Part shown: in pieces, positions 35,568 through 44,600 of the stretch
How positions within the stretch are numbered: the stretch's first letter is position 1
Layout: every line of letters begins with the position of its first letter
DNA from: Gammaproteobacteria bacterium
GTDB lineage: Bacteria; Pseudomonadota; Gammaproteobacteria; Pseudomonadales; Azotimanducaceae
Direction: 5' to 3'
Length of the DNA: 52,482 nt
Assembly: GCA_009843635.1 (NCBI GenBank)
Contig: VYDB01000084.1
Coordinates: 1 to 52,482, forward strand
The notes under the pieces: model-generated
Database searches by the model: none
Seen by the model: only the letters and a program-made list of their open reading frames with translations
What the model was told of the DNA's origin: nothing
Program-made: the position numbers and the translations under genes

Positions 35568-37851
35568 AGATACCCACCAACGATTGCCAGCGGTTGCGCC
35601 TCTCTTGACCACCTACCGCGCCCCAATACGCGAAATCGGCTTGATTGGCGTCGGCGCCTTTGCCCTTTACCTGTTGCTGGCGGTGGTCTCCCATTCGCCT
35701 TCGGATCCGTCGTACACCTTTAGCGGCGAATCCGGTGAAGTGCGCAACTGGGTGGGCGCCAGCGGGGCCTACGTAGCGGATCTGTTCCTATTCGTGTTCG
35801 GCTGGGTCGCCTACATGATGCCGCTTGCGGTTCTGGCCATCGGGGTGCGCGTCGTGGTTCGAAGCGGCAATCGCTCCCCTTGGTTCACGGCCACCTTGCG
35901 CAGCGTGGGCTGGGTTGTCGTGACGCTTTGCGCCTGCGTCCTCGTGCAAGCGCATGTGCCCTCGGAAGGCTTTGCAATGCCCGCTGGCTCCGGCGGCACG
36001 CTTGGCGAGTGGTTGGCTCAATATGGACTCCCCGCCTTCGGCTTCGTGGGGCTGACCCTGCTGGGCGTGGCGGGCGTCCTGGCCGGTGCCCAGACGGCAC
36101 TTGGCTTTTCCTGGCTCGATGTTGCCGAATGGCTGGGCGCGCGAATACACCATGTTTTCATGGCCGTTGCCGCCTTTGCCGCCCGCCGGGTCGAGGCGGC
36201 GACCCAACGGCGAACGGCCCGCAAGGCCACCCGCTCGGCGGTTCGCAAGCGCGAACAGACCCGCGAGAAAGATCGCCGGCGGCGTCAAAAGCGCCAGCCA
36301 CCGAACATCGAACCCCCCGCAGTGAAGGAGGTCAAGCCTGAGCAGGCGAACCTCTTTGATACGGCCGGCATGGGCCCGGTTCCCGACATGGCCCTGCTCG
36401 ATGACAAGTCCGCCGATGACCCAGGCGGCTTTTCGGAGGAATCACTCAAGGCGATGTCCCGGCAACTGGAGTTGAAGCTTGCCGAGTTTGGGGTGGAGGC
36501 GGAAGTCACCTCGGTGTTGCCGGGGCCAGTGGTCACCCGCTTTGAAATGCAGCCGGCACCGGGAGTGCGCGCGCAGAAAATCACCACTCTGGCGAAGGAT
36601 TTGGCTCGCTCCCTGGCCGTGATCAGCGTCCGCGTGGTCGAAGTGATTCCCGGCAAGTCGGTGATTGGCATCGAGATTCCCAACGAAAACCGGGAAATGG
36701 TGCGGCTCAAGGAGATTTTCGCCACTAGCGAGTACGAGAAGTCAAAATCGCCGCTGACGTTGGCGCTAGGCAAGGATGTTGCTGGTGCGCCAGTGGTGAC
36801 CGACATCAACCGCATGCCGCATCTTCTCATTGCCGGCACCACCGGCTCCGGCAAGTCGGTGGGCGTCAACGCCATGTTGATCAGCATCCTCTACAAGGCC
36901 TCCGCAGAGGATGTCCGCTTGATCCTGGTGGACCCGAAGATGCTGGAGTTGGCGGTCTATGAGGGCATTCCGCACTTGCTGGCGCCGGTGGTGACGGACA
37001 TGAGCCAGGCTGGCCATGCGCTCAACTGGTGCGTTGCCGAGATGGAGCGCCGCTACCGGCTGATGGCGGCGCTCGGCGTGCGCAACCTGGCCGGGTTCAA
37101 CAGGAAGGTTCGCGATGGGCAAAGAAAGGGAGCGCCCTTGGTCGATCCGCTTGCCGAGGAGGACGGGCTGGAGGAGGCGCCTGAATTGGCCACGTTGCCG
37201 TTCATTGTCGTGGTGATCGACGAATTCGCGGACATGATGATGGTGGCTCGAAAACAGGTGGAGCAGTTGATCGCCCGCATTGCCCAAAAGGCCCGCGCCG
37301 CCGGCATCCACTTGGTGCTCGCCACCCAGCGCCCGTCGGTGGATGTCATCACCGGCCTCATCAAGGCCAACATCCCGGCCCGCATCAGCTTTCAGGTTTC
37401 CTCGCGGGCCGACTCCGGCACCATCCTCGATCAAGGCGGGGCCGAGCAACTGCTCGGCCACGGCGACATGCTTTTCCTGCCGCCGGGCACCAGCGTTCCC
37501 AACCGGGTGCACGGGGCCTTCGTCTCCGATGATGAAGTGCATCGCGTGGTCCAGGACTGGAAGAAGCGGGGTGAGCCCAACTACGACCACGACATTTTGC
37601 GCGGCGGCGCGGGAGGGGCGTTCGTCGATCTGTCTTCCGGTTCAGGGGACACCGAGCAGGACGACCCGCTCTACGACGAGGCGGTGGCTTTCGTGATCGA
37701 GACCCGCAGGCCCTCCATATCGGCCGTGCAGCGCAAGCTACGCATCGGCTACAACCGTGCGGCCCGCCTCATCGAAGCCATGGAGCTGGCCGGGGTGGTA
37801 ACGCCCATGAACAGCAATGGCAGCCGCGACGTGCTGGTGGGTGGTGAGTAG
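35548..37851 (+). CDS. ftsK: DNA translocase FtsK
   Basis: A 767-residue septal DNA pump. The N-terminal part has about four membrane helices ([20 protein letters not shown] is the first). A short basic linker follows ([10 protein letters not shown]). The RecA-like motor has Walker [16 protein letters not shown] and Walker [15 protein letters not shown], then [20 protein letters not shown], and the C-terminal winged-helix gamma domain is present ([20 protein letters not shown]). The start is uncertain: GTG 35548 has GAGGG too close, and a promoter-like sequence overlaps it, so TTG 35584 or 35602 may be used; membrane helix 1 would be kept. It leads lolA by 29 bp. Confidence 0.95.
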   Translation: MTNAVTLDTHQRLPAVAPLLTTYRAPIREIGLIGVGAFALYLLLAVVSHSPSDPSYTFSGESGEVRNWVGASGAYVADLFLFVFGWVAYMMPLAVLAIGVRVVVRSGNRSPWFTATLRSVGWVVVTLCACVLVQAHVPSEGFAMPAGSGGTLGEWLAQYGLPAFGFVGLTLLGVAGVLAGAQTALGFSWLDVAEWLGARIHHVFMAVAAFAARRVEAATQRRTARKATRSAVRKREQTREKDRRRRQKRQPPNIEPPAVKEVKPEQANLFDTAGMGPVPDMALLDDKSADDPGGFSEESLKAMSRQLELKLAEFGVEAEVTSVLPGPVVTRFEMQPAPGVRAQKITTLAKDLARSLAVISVRVVEVIPGKSVIGIEIPNENREMVRLKEIFATSEYEKSKSPLTLALGKDVAGAPVVTDINRMPHLLIAGTTGSGKSVGVNAMLISILYKASAEDVRLILVDPKMLELAVYEGIPHLLAPVVTDMSQAGHALNWCVAEMERRYRLMAALGVRNLAGFNRKVRDGQRKGAPLVDPLAEEDGLEEAPELATLPFIVVVIDEFADMMMVARKQVEQLIARIAQKARAAGIHLVLATQRPSVDVITGLIKANIPARISFQVSSRADSGTILDQGGAEQLLGHGDMLFLPPGTSVPNRVHGAFVSDDEVHRVVQDWKKRGEPNYDHDILRGGAGGAFVDLSSGSGDTEQDDPLYDEAVAFVIETRRPSISAVQRKLRIGYNRAARLIEAMELAGVVTPMNSNGSRDVLVGGE

Positions 37852-37880
37852 TGCGCCATCCAACTCATTAGGTTGAATCA

Positions 37881-38477
37881 GTGCTGAGGCTCTGCGGGTG
37901 CGTTCTATTGGCGGCGGGAATGGCGGCCCCTGCCTTGAGCGATCCCCGTTCGGAGCTGCAGGAGCGCCTCGATGCCCTCGGTCGCTTAGCGGCGGACTTC
38001 ACCCAAGCGCAATACGGTACCCGCGGCGAATTGTTGGAGACGGCCCATGGACGGGTGCGTTTGGCAAGGCCGAAGTTTCGCTGGGAGTTGTTTGAACCCT
38101 ATCGGCAGATCATCGTCGCCGATGGCGAAACCCTCAAGATCTATGATCCGGATCTCGAACAGGTCAGTGTGCGGCCGATCGAGGAGGCGCTGACGGATGC
38201 CCCCTTGGCCGTGCTTACCGGCTCAGAGGCTACTTTGAACGCCGAATACGAGGTGGCCCGCCTGGAGCCGGAACGGTTCAGCCTGCGGCCGCTGGCCGAT
38301 GACGCGCTCATCGCGGAGATCATCCTGGCCTTTGACAGCAGCCGCCTCAGCAGGATCGCCATTCGCGGCCCGTTGGGCCAGCGCACCGACGTCCACCTGA
38401 ACCGTTTCGAGGATGTCTCGGTTGTGCAGCCGAGCGACTTTGAACTCAACCTCCCGGAGGGCGTGGAGGTCTATTGA
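37881..38477 (+). CDS. lolA: Outer-membrane lipoprotein carrier protein LolA
   Basis: A 198-residue periplasmic chaperone that carries lipoproteins from LolCDE to LolB. A signal peptide (LCGCVLLAAGMAAPALS) precedes the mature chain, which shows ADFTQAQYG, ARPKFRWELFEPYRQIIVAD and IYDPDLEQVSVRP, the usual LolA pattern. It starts at GTG. The place between ftsK and rarA is the standard one. The lipoprotein phosphatase at 1.5 kb would be a client. Confidence 0.93.
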   Translation: MLRLCGCVLLAAGMAAPALSDPRSELQERLDALGRLAADFTQAQYGTRGELLETAHGRVRLARPKFRWELFEPYRQIIVADGETLKIYDPDLEQVSVRPIEEALTDAPLAVLTGSEATLNAEYEVARLEPERFSLRPLADDALIAEIILAFDSSRLSRIAIRGPLGQRTDVHLNRFEDVSVVQPSDFELNLPEGVEVY

Positions 38478-38520
38478 ACTGAATGCGCTAAAATTGCCGT
38501 TCAAGCAGGCGCTTAAGCAC

Positions 38521-39813
38521 ATGGGCGACGACGGGCTTCAGGCAGATGACGGGCGGCCGCTGGCGGATCGGCTGCGTCCTCGGACATTGGCGGACTTTGC
38601 GGGCCAGGCGCACTTGGTGGGGGAGGGCGCTCCCTTGGCGCGTCTGGCCGCCAACGGGCGGATGCACTCCATGATACTGTGGGGGCCGCCCGGTTCCGGC
38701 AAGACCACCTTGGCCCGCCTGCTTGCTGATCACGCCGGTCTCGGCTGGATTGCCTTGAGCGCCGTGCTCGCCGGCGTCAAGGACGTGCGCGAAGCGGTGC
38801 GCAGCGCCGAGGCGGCGCGCCGCCTCGGACAAGGCACGGCGCTGTTCGTCGATGAAGTGCATCGCTTCAACAAGGCGCAGCAGGACGCCTTTCTGCCCCA
38901 TGTGGAGCGGGGCGTGGTGACCTTCGTCGGCGCAACCACCGAGAATCCCTCGTTTGAAGTCAATGCGGCCCTGCTTTCCCGTGCCCGGGTGCACGTCCTC
39001 AAGGCCCTCGACGCCGACGCGTTGCGCCAAGTTCTGGACCGGGCTGCCAATGCCTTGAGCGTCGCTGTGGACGATGATGCCGCAGCCCTGTTGATTGAGT
39101 TGGCTGATGGCGACGCCCGGCGCCTGCTCAACCTGCTTGAGACCGTTGCCCAACTGGGCGGCGAGCGCATCGACCAGGGTCTCGTCGAGCAGGCTGCGCC
39201 GGCGCGTAAGCGCCGTTTCGACAAGGGCGGCGATTTGTTCTACGAGCAGATTTCGGCGTTGCACAAGGCCGTGCGCGGCAGCGCCGTCGATGCGGCTCTC
39301 TATTGGTTTTGCCGGATGCTGGACGGTGGCTGCGAGCCGCTCTACATCGCCCGGCGGCTGGTGCGCATGGCCAGTGAGGAGGTGGGCAATGCCGACCCCC
39401 GCGCCCTGCAGTTGGCGCTGGCCGCTTGGGATGCCTATGACCGCCTAGGGTCACCGGAGGGGGAGTTGGCCATTGCCCAAGCGGTGATCTACTTGGCGAG
39501 CGTTCCCAAGAGCAATGCCGCCTACCGAGCCTTCGGGGCGGCCCAAGCCCACGTGGCGAAAACCCCATCCCTTGAGGTGCCCATGCATCTGCGCAACGCC
39601 CCCACCCGGTTGATGAAGGGCCTCGGCTACGGGAAGGGCTATCGCTACGCCCATGATGAAGCCGAAGCCTACGCGGCCGGCGAAAGTTACTTCCCCGACA
39701 ACCTCGACCCGCAGCGCTACTACCGGCCAGTGGACCGGGGGTTGGAGGCCAAGATCAAGGCCCGCTTGGAGCGCCTGCAGGCGCTTGACGAACGGGCGGA
39801 GCCAACCCGATGA
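38521..39813 (+). CDS. rarA: Replication-associated recombination protein RarA (MgsA)
   Basis: A 430-residue AAA+ ATPase of the clamp-loader-like RarA/WRNIP1 family, acting at stalled forks. Walker A is GPPGSGKT (residues 55-62), Walker B FVDEVHRFNKAQQDAFLPHV, sensor-1 FVGATTENPSFEVN. The C-terminal part has KGGDLFYEQISALHKAVRGS and the end motif NAPTRLMKGLGYGKGYRY. I choose the ATG at 38521; an in-frame TTG upstream has no better site. The stop overlaps crcB as ATGA. Confidence 0.94.
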   Translation: MGDDGLQADDGRPLADRLRPRTLADFAGQAHLVGEGAPLARLAANGRMHSMILWGPPGSGKTTLARLLADHAGLGWIALSAVLAGVKDVREAVRSAEAARRLGQGTALFVDEVHRFNKAQQDAFLPHVERGVVTFVGATTENPSFEVNAALLSRARVHVLKALDADALRQVLDRAANALSVAVDDDAAALLIELADGDARRLLNLLETVAQLGGERIDQGLVEQAAPARKRRFDKGGDLFYEQISALHKAVRGSAVDAALYWFCRMLDGGCEPLYIARRLVRMASEEVGNADPRALQLALAAWDAYDRLGSPEGELAIAQAVIYLASVPKSNAAYRAFGAAQAHVAKTPSLEVPMHLRNAPTRLMKGLGYGKGYRYAHDEAEAYAAGESYFPDNLDPQRYYRPVDRGLEAKIKARLERLQALDERAEPTR

Positions 39814-40187
39814 CCGGTGTGGTGGCAGTTGCCTTGGGCGGTGCCTTGGGCGCGGTGGCGCGCTACTTGGTGTCAGTCGCAGTCTCAAGCGCTCCCGGAG
39901 TTGGCGTCGGGTTTCCGTGGGCCACCCTGACCATCAACCTAACGGGCAGCCTCGGCATCGGCTTGGCTTGGGGAAGCTGGTCGCATCTGCCGTGGTTCCA
40001 GGATTGGGGTAGGGCCTTTCTGGTCGTCGGCGTGCTCGGTGGCTTCACCACTTTTTCCGCGTTTTCCCTTGAGGGCCTCATGCTGATCAATGCCGGGCGT
40101 TGGAGCGCTGCCGTTGCGTATGCCATGGCCAGTGTGATCGGTTGCCTGTTCGCCGCTTGGCTGGGACAGCGTTTTCTGGGAGTTTGA
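39810..40187 (+). CDS. crcB: Fluoride-specific ion channel CrcB/Fluc
   Basis: A 125-residue four-helix membrane protein that exports fluoride as a dual-topology dimer. Conserved parts are GGALGAVARYLVS at the N-terminus, TLTINLTGSLGIGL (the Asn-rich helix) and GGFTTFSAFSLE with the Phe-box residues. The ATG overlaps the rarA stop (ATGA). No fluoride riboswitch was recognised upstream, as expected for an internal operon gene. Confidence 0.93.
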   Translation: MTGVVAVALGGALGAVARYLVSVAVSSAPGVGVGFPWATLTINLTGSLGIGLAWGSWSHLPWFQDWGRAFLVVGVLGGFTTFSAFSLEGLMLINAGRWSAAVAYAMASVIGCLFAAWLGQRFLGV

Positions 40188-40190
40188 GCG

Positions 40191-41474
40191 ATGCTGGACC
40201 TCAAGCAATTGCGGCAGGATCCCGACGAGGCCGCCCGTCGGCTTCTAGTCCGGGGATTCAACTTGGACACGGCGGAGTTTCGCGCCTTGGAGGAGGAGCG
40301 CAGGCAGTTGCAGTCCGAGACTGAAGAGCTGCAGCGCGAGCGCAACGCCCGCTCGAAAGCCATTGGCGCGGCCAAGGCTCGGGGCGAGGACATCGCGCCC
40401 CTCGTGGCCGAGGTGGGTGACTTGGGCCAGCGCCTGAATGCGGCCAAGGCGAAGTTCACCGACCTCCAGGAGCGGCAGCATCGCTTTCTTTCCGAAATTC
40501 CGAACCTCCCCGATGCCTCGGTGCCCGAAGGCGCGACGGAAGCCGACAACCTGGAGCTCAGGACCTGGGGGCGGATGCCGCAGATTGACTTTGAGCCCTT
40601 GGACCATGTGGACCTCGGCGCGGGCGGCGCGTTGGACTTTGCCGCCGCGGTGAAGATATCCGGCACCCGCTTCGTGGTCATGAAGGGCGCGGCGGCGCGT
40701 CTGCATCGGGCGCTCACCCAGTTCATGCTCGACACCCACGTTGAGGCGCACGGCTACACCGAGGTTTACACCCCTTACATCGTCAATTCGGCGTCGCTGT
40801 TCGGCACCGGCCAACTGCCCAAGTTCGCCGACGAGCAATTCACGATAGAGGGCGCGGACGGCATGCACCTGATTCCCACTGCGGAAGTGCCGGTCACCAA
40901 CCTCTATCGCGACGCCATCATCGACGCCGACGCGTTGCCCATCCGCCACGTCTGCCACACCCCTTGCTTTCGCAGCGAAGCGGGCAGCTACGGCAAAGAC
41001 ACCCGGGGCATGATCCGCCAGCACCAGTTTGAGAAGGTCGAGTTGGTGCAGTTCGTGCAGCCTGAAGCGTCTTGGCAGGCGCTTGAGGAACTGACCGGCC
41101 ATGCGGAGGCCATCCTGAAGAAGCTGGAGCTGCCCTACCGGACGGTGGCGCTGTGCGGCGGCGACCTCGGCTTTGCCGCGGCCAAGACCATCGACCTCGA
41201 GGTCTGGCTGCCGGGACAGGGCCGCTATCGGGAGATCTCCTCGTGCAGCAACTTCCTGGACTTCCAGGCGCGGCGCATGATGGCCCGCTACAAGGACGCC
41301 GGCAGCGGCGCCAATGAATACGTCCACACCCTGAACGGCTCGGCACTGGCTGTTGGACGCACCTTGGTTGCGGTGCTGGAGAACTTTCAGGACGGGGCCG
41401 GCGACGTGTCCATTCCGGAAGTCCTGAGGCCCTACATGGGCGGCGCGGCCACGCTCGACCTCAGCGCCATCTGA
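40191..41474 (+). CDS. serS: Seryl-tRNA synthetase
   Basis: A 427-residue class II synthetase. The N-terminal coiled coil that holds the long variable arm of tRNA-Ser is visible ([20 protein letters not shown] and following). Motif 2 is [21 protein letters not shown] and motif 3 [16 protein letters not shown]; motif 2 is quoted from residue 263 onwards in parts. TAEVPVTN lies between. It starts 3 bp after crcB. Its substrate tRNA-Ser(UGA) is encoded at 46959. It would also charge tRNA-Sec with serine if that tRNA exists in the genome. Confidence 0.97.
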   Translation: MLDLKQLRQDPDEAARRLLVRGFNLDTAEFRALEEERRQLQSETEELQRERNARSKAIGAAKARGEDIAPLVAEVGDLGQRLNAAKAKFTDLQERQHRFLSEIPNLPDASVPEGATEADNLELRTWGRMPQIDFEPLDHVDLGAGGALDFAAAVKISGTRFVVMKGAAARLHRALTQFMLDTHVEAHGYTEVYTPYIVNSASLFGTGQLPKFADEQFTIEGADGMHLIPTAEVPVTNLYRDAIIDADALPIRHVCHTPCFRSEAGSYGKDTRGMIRQHQFEKVELVQFVQPEASWQALEELTGHAEAILKKLELPYRTVALCGGDLGFAAAKTIDLEVWLPGQGRYREISSCSNFLDFQARRMMARYKDAGSGANEYVHTLNGSALAVGRTLVAVLENFQDGAGDVSIPEVLRPYMGGAATLDLSAI

Positions 41475-41488
41475 AGGACGCGGAGGTC

Positions 41489-42847
41489 ATGGACTACCTC
41501 CCGCTGCACATCAACCTGCGCGGCCAGGACTGCTTGGTGGTGGGCGGCGGCGCGTTGGCGCTGCGCAAGATCGAGTTGCTGATAAGGGCGGGCGCGGCGG
41601 TCAGCGTGGTCGCCAAGGCCTGTTGCGATGAAGTGCGCGGCTTGGCCGAGAGTGGTGCCGTGCAACTGACCGAGCGCGGCTACCGCTCCACTGACGCCGA
41701 TGGCCGCCGGCTGGTGATAGCCGCCACCGACGATGCGGCCATCAACGCCCGGATCTACGCGGACTGTGAAGCGCGCGCCACGTGGGTGAACACGGTGGAT
41801 GCGCCCGAGCTCTGCTCGGCAATCTTTCCCGCCATCGTGGACCGCGGCTCCGTACAGGTCTCCGTTTCCACAGGTGGCCGATCGCCTACCTTGGCCAGGA
41901 TCGTGCGGGGCTGGATTGAAGCCCGCCTGCCGCCGCGCTTGGGCGAGCTGGCGGACTTTGTTGCCGAGCGCCGTGAACGGGTTGCGGCGGCGGTGCCGGA
42001 CCTTGGAAGGCGGCGAGCCTTCTGGGAGCGGATCCTCAACGGACCGGCCGCCGAGCGTTTGCTGGCCAGTGGCCCAGCGCCGGCGGAGGAGAGCTTTGCA
42101 GAAGCCCTTGCGGCCCCTGCCCAGGGCGGCACCGGCTTGGTGGCCCTGATTGGCGCCGGCCCTGGCGATCCGGAGTTGCTGACCCTCAAGGGTCTGCGGC
42201 TGCTTCAGGAGGCTGATGCGGTGCTCTACGACAACTTGGTCAACGAGCGGATCCTGGACTTCGCTCGCCGCGACGCGGAGCGTATCTACGTCGGCAAGCG
42301 GCAGCGTTACGCCGGCGTGCGCCAGGCGGTCATCAACGAATTGCTCGCCGAGCGGGCACAGGCGGGCCAGCGCGTGGTGCGCCTCAAGGGTGGCGACCCC
42401 TTCATCTTCGGCCGTGGCGGCGAGGAGGTGGAGACGCTGGCTGCCCAAGGCATCGACTGCGTGGTCGTGCCCGGCATTACCGCCGCCCTAGGCGCGGCCA
42501 GCGTTGCCGGCGTCCCTTTGACCCATCGCGACCTGGCCCAGTCCGTGCGCTTTGTCACCGGCCACCGGGTCAACGACCAAGTGAACCTGGATTGGCCGGA
42601 ACTGGTCAATCCCCACCAAACCCTCGTGGTTTACATGGGTCTGCTGGGCTTGGCGGAAATCGTCGAGAAGCTCATCGCCCAAGGCATGAACCCGCAAACC
42701 CCGGCGCTGCTGGTCGAGCGCGCCACCTTGCCGGAGCAGCGCCAAATCCAAGCGCCCTTGCGCGAATTGCCCGCCGCCGTCGCTGCGGCCAACGTGAGCG
42801 GCCCAACCCTCATCATCATCGGCGAGGTGGTCAATCTGCGGGTTTAG
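41489..42847 (+). CDS. cysG: Siroheme synthase CysG (trifunctional)
   Basis: A 452-residue fusion. The N-terminal half is the NAD-dependent precorrin-2 dehydrogenase/ferrochelatase (CLVVGGGALALRKIELLI, then STGGRSPTLARIVRGWIE). The C-terminal half, from about residue 215, is the SAM-dependent uroporphyrinogen III methyltransferase (IGAGPGDPELLTLKGLRLL, VVRLKGGDPFIFGRGGEE, VVPGITAALGAASVAGVPLT). Siroheme is needed by sulfite reductase, downstream of CysH. It lies 14 bp after serS, as in Pseudomonas. Confidence 0.96.
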   Translation: MDYLPLHINLRGQDCLVVGGGALALRKIELLIRAGAAVSVVAKACCDEVRGLAESGAVQLTERGYRSTDADGRRLVIAATDDAAINARIYADCEARATWVNTVDAPELCSAIFPAIVDRGSVQVSVSTGGRSPTLARIVRGWIEARLPPRLGELADFVAERRERVAAAVPDLGRRRAFWERILNGPAAERLLASGPAPAEESFAEALAAPAQGGTGLVALIGAGPGDPELLTLKGLRLLQEADAVLYDNLVNERILDFARRDAERIYVGKRQRYAGVRQAVINELLAERAQAGQRVVRLKGGDPFIFGRGGEEVETLAAQGIDCVVVPGITAALGAASVAGVPLTHRDLAQSVRFVTGHRVNDQVNLDWPELVNPHQTLVVYMGLLGLAEIVEKLIAQGMNPQTPALLVERATLPEQRQIQAPLRELPAAVAAANVSGPTLIIIGEVVNLRV

Positions 42848-42850
42848 CCC

Positions 42851-43162
42851 TTACAGGCAGTTGGTCGGTCGGGGCAACCCGGCAATTTTGGCGGTGAGGC
42901 GGGCGGGACTGCCGGGGAACAGCTTGAGCAAATGGAGGCTTGAGCCCTTCTCCTCGCCTAGCTTGGCGCGCACCCATTTGACCAGGGGGCGCATGTCTGG
43001 ACTCAAGTCGTAGGTGCGGTAGAACGCCTGGGCCAGTTCGATCACCTGCCAATGCGCGGCGGTGAGCGTAATGCCGCTCTGCTGGGCAATTTCCTCCGCA
43101 ACTGCAGGGCTCCAATCAGCCAAGTTGCGCAGGTACCCGTCCTTGTCGGTTCCCGGCAACAC
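42851..43162 (-). CDS. tusE: Sulfur relay protein TusE/DsrC
   Basis: A 103-residue DsrC-fold protein, last in the TusBCD-TusE sulfur relay that passes persulfide to MnmA. The N-terminal TDKDGYLRNLADWSPAVAEE and SGITLTAAHWQVIELAQAFY are family-typical, and the conserved penultimate Cys102 ends the chain (RPTNCL). The GTG start is one base after the tusB stop and has GGAG about 8 nt upstream; residues further up in the frame only shadow tusB. It is convergent with cysG, 3 bp apart. Confidence 0.92.
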   Translation of the reverse strand: MLPGTDKDGYLRNLADWSPAVAEEIAQQSGITLTAAHWQVIELAQAFYRTYDLSPDMRPLVKWVRAKLGEEKGSSLHLLKLFPGSPARLTAKIAGLPRPTNCL

Positions 43163-43163
43163 C

Positions 43164-43430
43164 TCAAGCGCTCCAAGTGACCACGCGCTCGCAGCTCTCC
43201 ACGAGGCGGACGAAGTCATCGAAGGAGGCCGGACGGATGTTGCTGTGGATGCGTTGCGAGAGACCCCGGGCGCGAATGTCAGGCTCAAGCGCGTAAAGCG
43301 TTGCTCCGCTGAGCGCTTGCTGTGCGAGGTAGGTGCCGTCCTCGATCAGCAAAACGGCATCCTCGGCATCGAGCAACGGATGGCAGCCTTCCCAGGCCGC
43401 AGGCTTGTTCACCATGTGCAGGGTCGCCAC
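43164..43430 (-). CDS. tusB: Sulfur relay protein TusB/DsrH
   Basis: An 88-residue small subunit of the TusBCD hexamer. It begins VATLHMVNKPAAW (GTG start), matching the TLHxVNKSP pattern of the family, and has DAVLLIEDGTYLAQQ. The GTG lies 2 bp after the tusC stop. It is part of the tusD-C-B-E run on the minus strand. Confidence 0.88.
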   Translation of the reverse strand: MATLHMVNKPAAWEGCHPLLDAEDAVLLIEDGTYLAQQALSGATLYALEPDIRARGLSQRIHSNIRPASFDDFVRLVESCERVVTWSA

Positions 43431-43432
43431 GA

Positions 43433-43789
43433 TCAGCCCGTCACAATGTCTTGGCGGTTGATCAGGCGCCTTTGTTCGGCGTAGTCCAGCCAAGTTACGG
43501 GCAGGCACAAGTTGGCGTCGCCGAGGCCAAGGCGCTCCGCCGAAGGGCGGCAGGCGAACAGGTCGGTTACGCCGTACTCCGGCACGGCACCGAGCATCTT
43601 GCCCACCGTTCGTCCGCCCACTGCGCCACCGTCCTGCTCATCGAGCAACTGGTACAACCCATCACCCTTGAACAGCACGCTCACTTCCTGGTCAAAGACG
43701 CCGGCCACCAGAACGGACTCGATGGTCTCCAAGGCGTAGCTCGAGCCATAGGGCGCCCGGTTCAACAGAAACAGGATGCGTTTGGCCAT
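43433..43789 (-). CDS. tusC: Sulfur relay protein TusC/DsrF
   Basis: A 118-residue DsrE/F-fold subunit. It begins MAKRILFLLNRAPYGSSYAL, the family start, followed by ALETIESVLVAGVFDQEVSV and FKGDGLYQLLDEQD. The ATG shares its A with the tusD stop (TGATG), so the two are translated in step. Confidence 0.9.
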   Translation of the reverse strand: MAKRILFLLNRAPYGSSYALETIESVLVAGVFDQEVSVLFKGDGLYQLLDEQDGGAVGGRTVGKMLGAVPEYGVTDLFACRPSAERLGLGDANLCLPVTWLDYAEQRRLINRQDIVTG

Positions 43790-44181
43790 CAGGCGGCGAA
43801 GGTCACAAAGCGGTCGGATGCGGTCATGGCTTCGATAAGCTGCCCCAAGCCGACAATGGTGAACGCCGGATGGGCGGTGGCGACATCTTTCTCGTAGCGT
43901 TCGCGCTCCGCCTCGTCGAGCATGCCGCGCTTTAGTGCATTGGCGATGCAAACAGCGAGTTCGACCCCATGGGACTCACCGAGGCGAACCCAACTGGCAT
44001 GCAGGTCTTCCTCGTCCTGGGGCGCCACGCCCTGCCCGGCGGCGGCGAGCACCCCGTCATGGTAGAAGAACACCCGGTGAATCCGATGCCCCAAGCGCAG
44101 GGCGCTTTCAGCGAAGCGCAACGCCGTTCTTGAGCCTGCGCTGGCGTACGGGGCACCGTGTACGGCAATGGAAATGACCAA
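43789..44181 (-). CDS. tusD: Sulfurtransferase TusD/DsrE
   Basis: A 130-residue subunit that takes sulfur from TusA. The active-site Cys is in GVELAVCIANALKRG, as in TusD, and FFYHDGVLAAAG is family-typical. I propose a TTG start at 44179-44181 with GAGGCGG upstream, because the protein then begins LVISIAVHGAPYAS like other TusD. The frame stays open further but is not protein-like. First gene of the tusDCBE operon, which serves MnmA. Confidence 0.88.
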   Translation of the reverse strand: MVISIAVHGAPYASAGSRTALRFAESALRLGHRIHRVFFYHDGVLAAAGQGVAPQDEEDLHASWVRLGESHGVELAVCIANALKRGMLDEAERERYEKDVATAHPAFTIVGLGQLIEAMTASDRFVTFAA

Positions 44182-44210
44182 GGCCTGCCGCCTCGCTGAA
44201 CGTTGCGCGG

Positions 44211-44219
44211 AGTATAGCA
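44211..44219 (-). promoter_or_regulatory. Extended -10 promoter of tusDCBE
   Basis: TGCTATACT on the minus strand fits an extended -10 (TGnTATAAT-like), 30 bp upstream of the tusD start. No -35 box is evident, as usual for extended -10 promoters. Confidence 0.5.
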
Positions 44220-44275
44220 GCGCCGGGTTGCGTTGGATTCCGGCAACGCGCAATCCGGTCAAGTAGAATGGCCGC

Positions 44276-44575
44276 ATGACGTCAGAGAAACGCAATCCCT
44301 AACTCGGCAAGGTTTCGGAAAGCGACCGAGCCTACTTCAGGCGCTTGGGAGAGGCGAATGCGGCCATAACCCGAATGGACCAGCCGGCCGGCACGCTCGC
44401 CGAAGCGCTTGACCGCATGAAGCGGCTTGAGCGGTCCAGGGGCATTGATGTTGTGGCAATCGCGCAGGACCACTGGCCGGACTACGAATCGCACAAGAAC
44501 TACCTCGAGGCCGTGCGCAGGATGGCGGCTAAGGAAAGAGCAATGCGTGCCAACACCTCAATCCCCGATAGATAG
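44276..44575 (+). pseudogene. Small gene with an early nonsense codon
   Basis: From ATG 44276 the frame reads MTSEKRNP, then TAA at 44300-44302, then continues for 91 codons of coding character to a TAG stop just before 44576: LGKVSESDRAYFRRLGEANA and LAEALDRMKRLERSRGID, ending RAMRANTSIPDR. Unlike the UGA at 17269, TAA cannot be decoded as selenocysteine. A TAGAAT (-10 like) ends 7 bp before the ATG, which suggests a leaderless mRNA. Either the gene is broken, or translation starts later, for example at TTG 44345. I do not recognise the family. It is divergent from tusD. Confidence 0.5.
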
Positions 44576-44600
44576 GCTTTGGACTTTCACTCTGCGGGAA

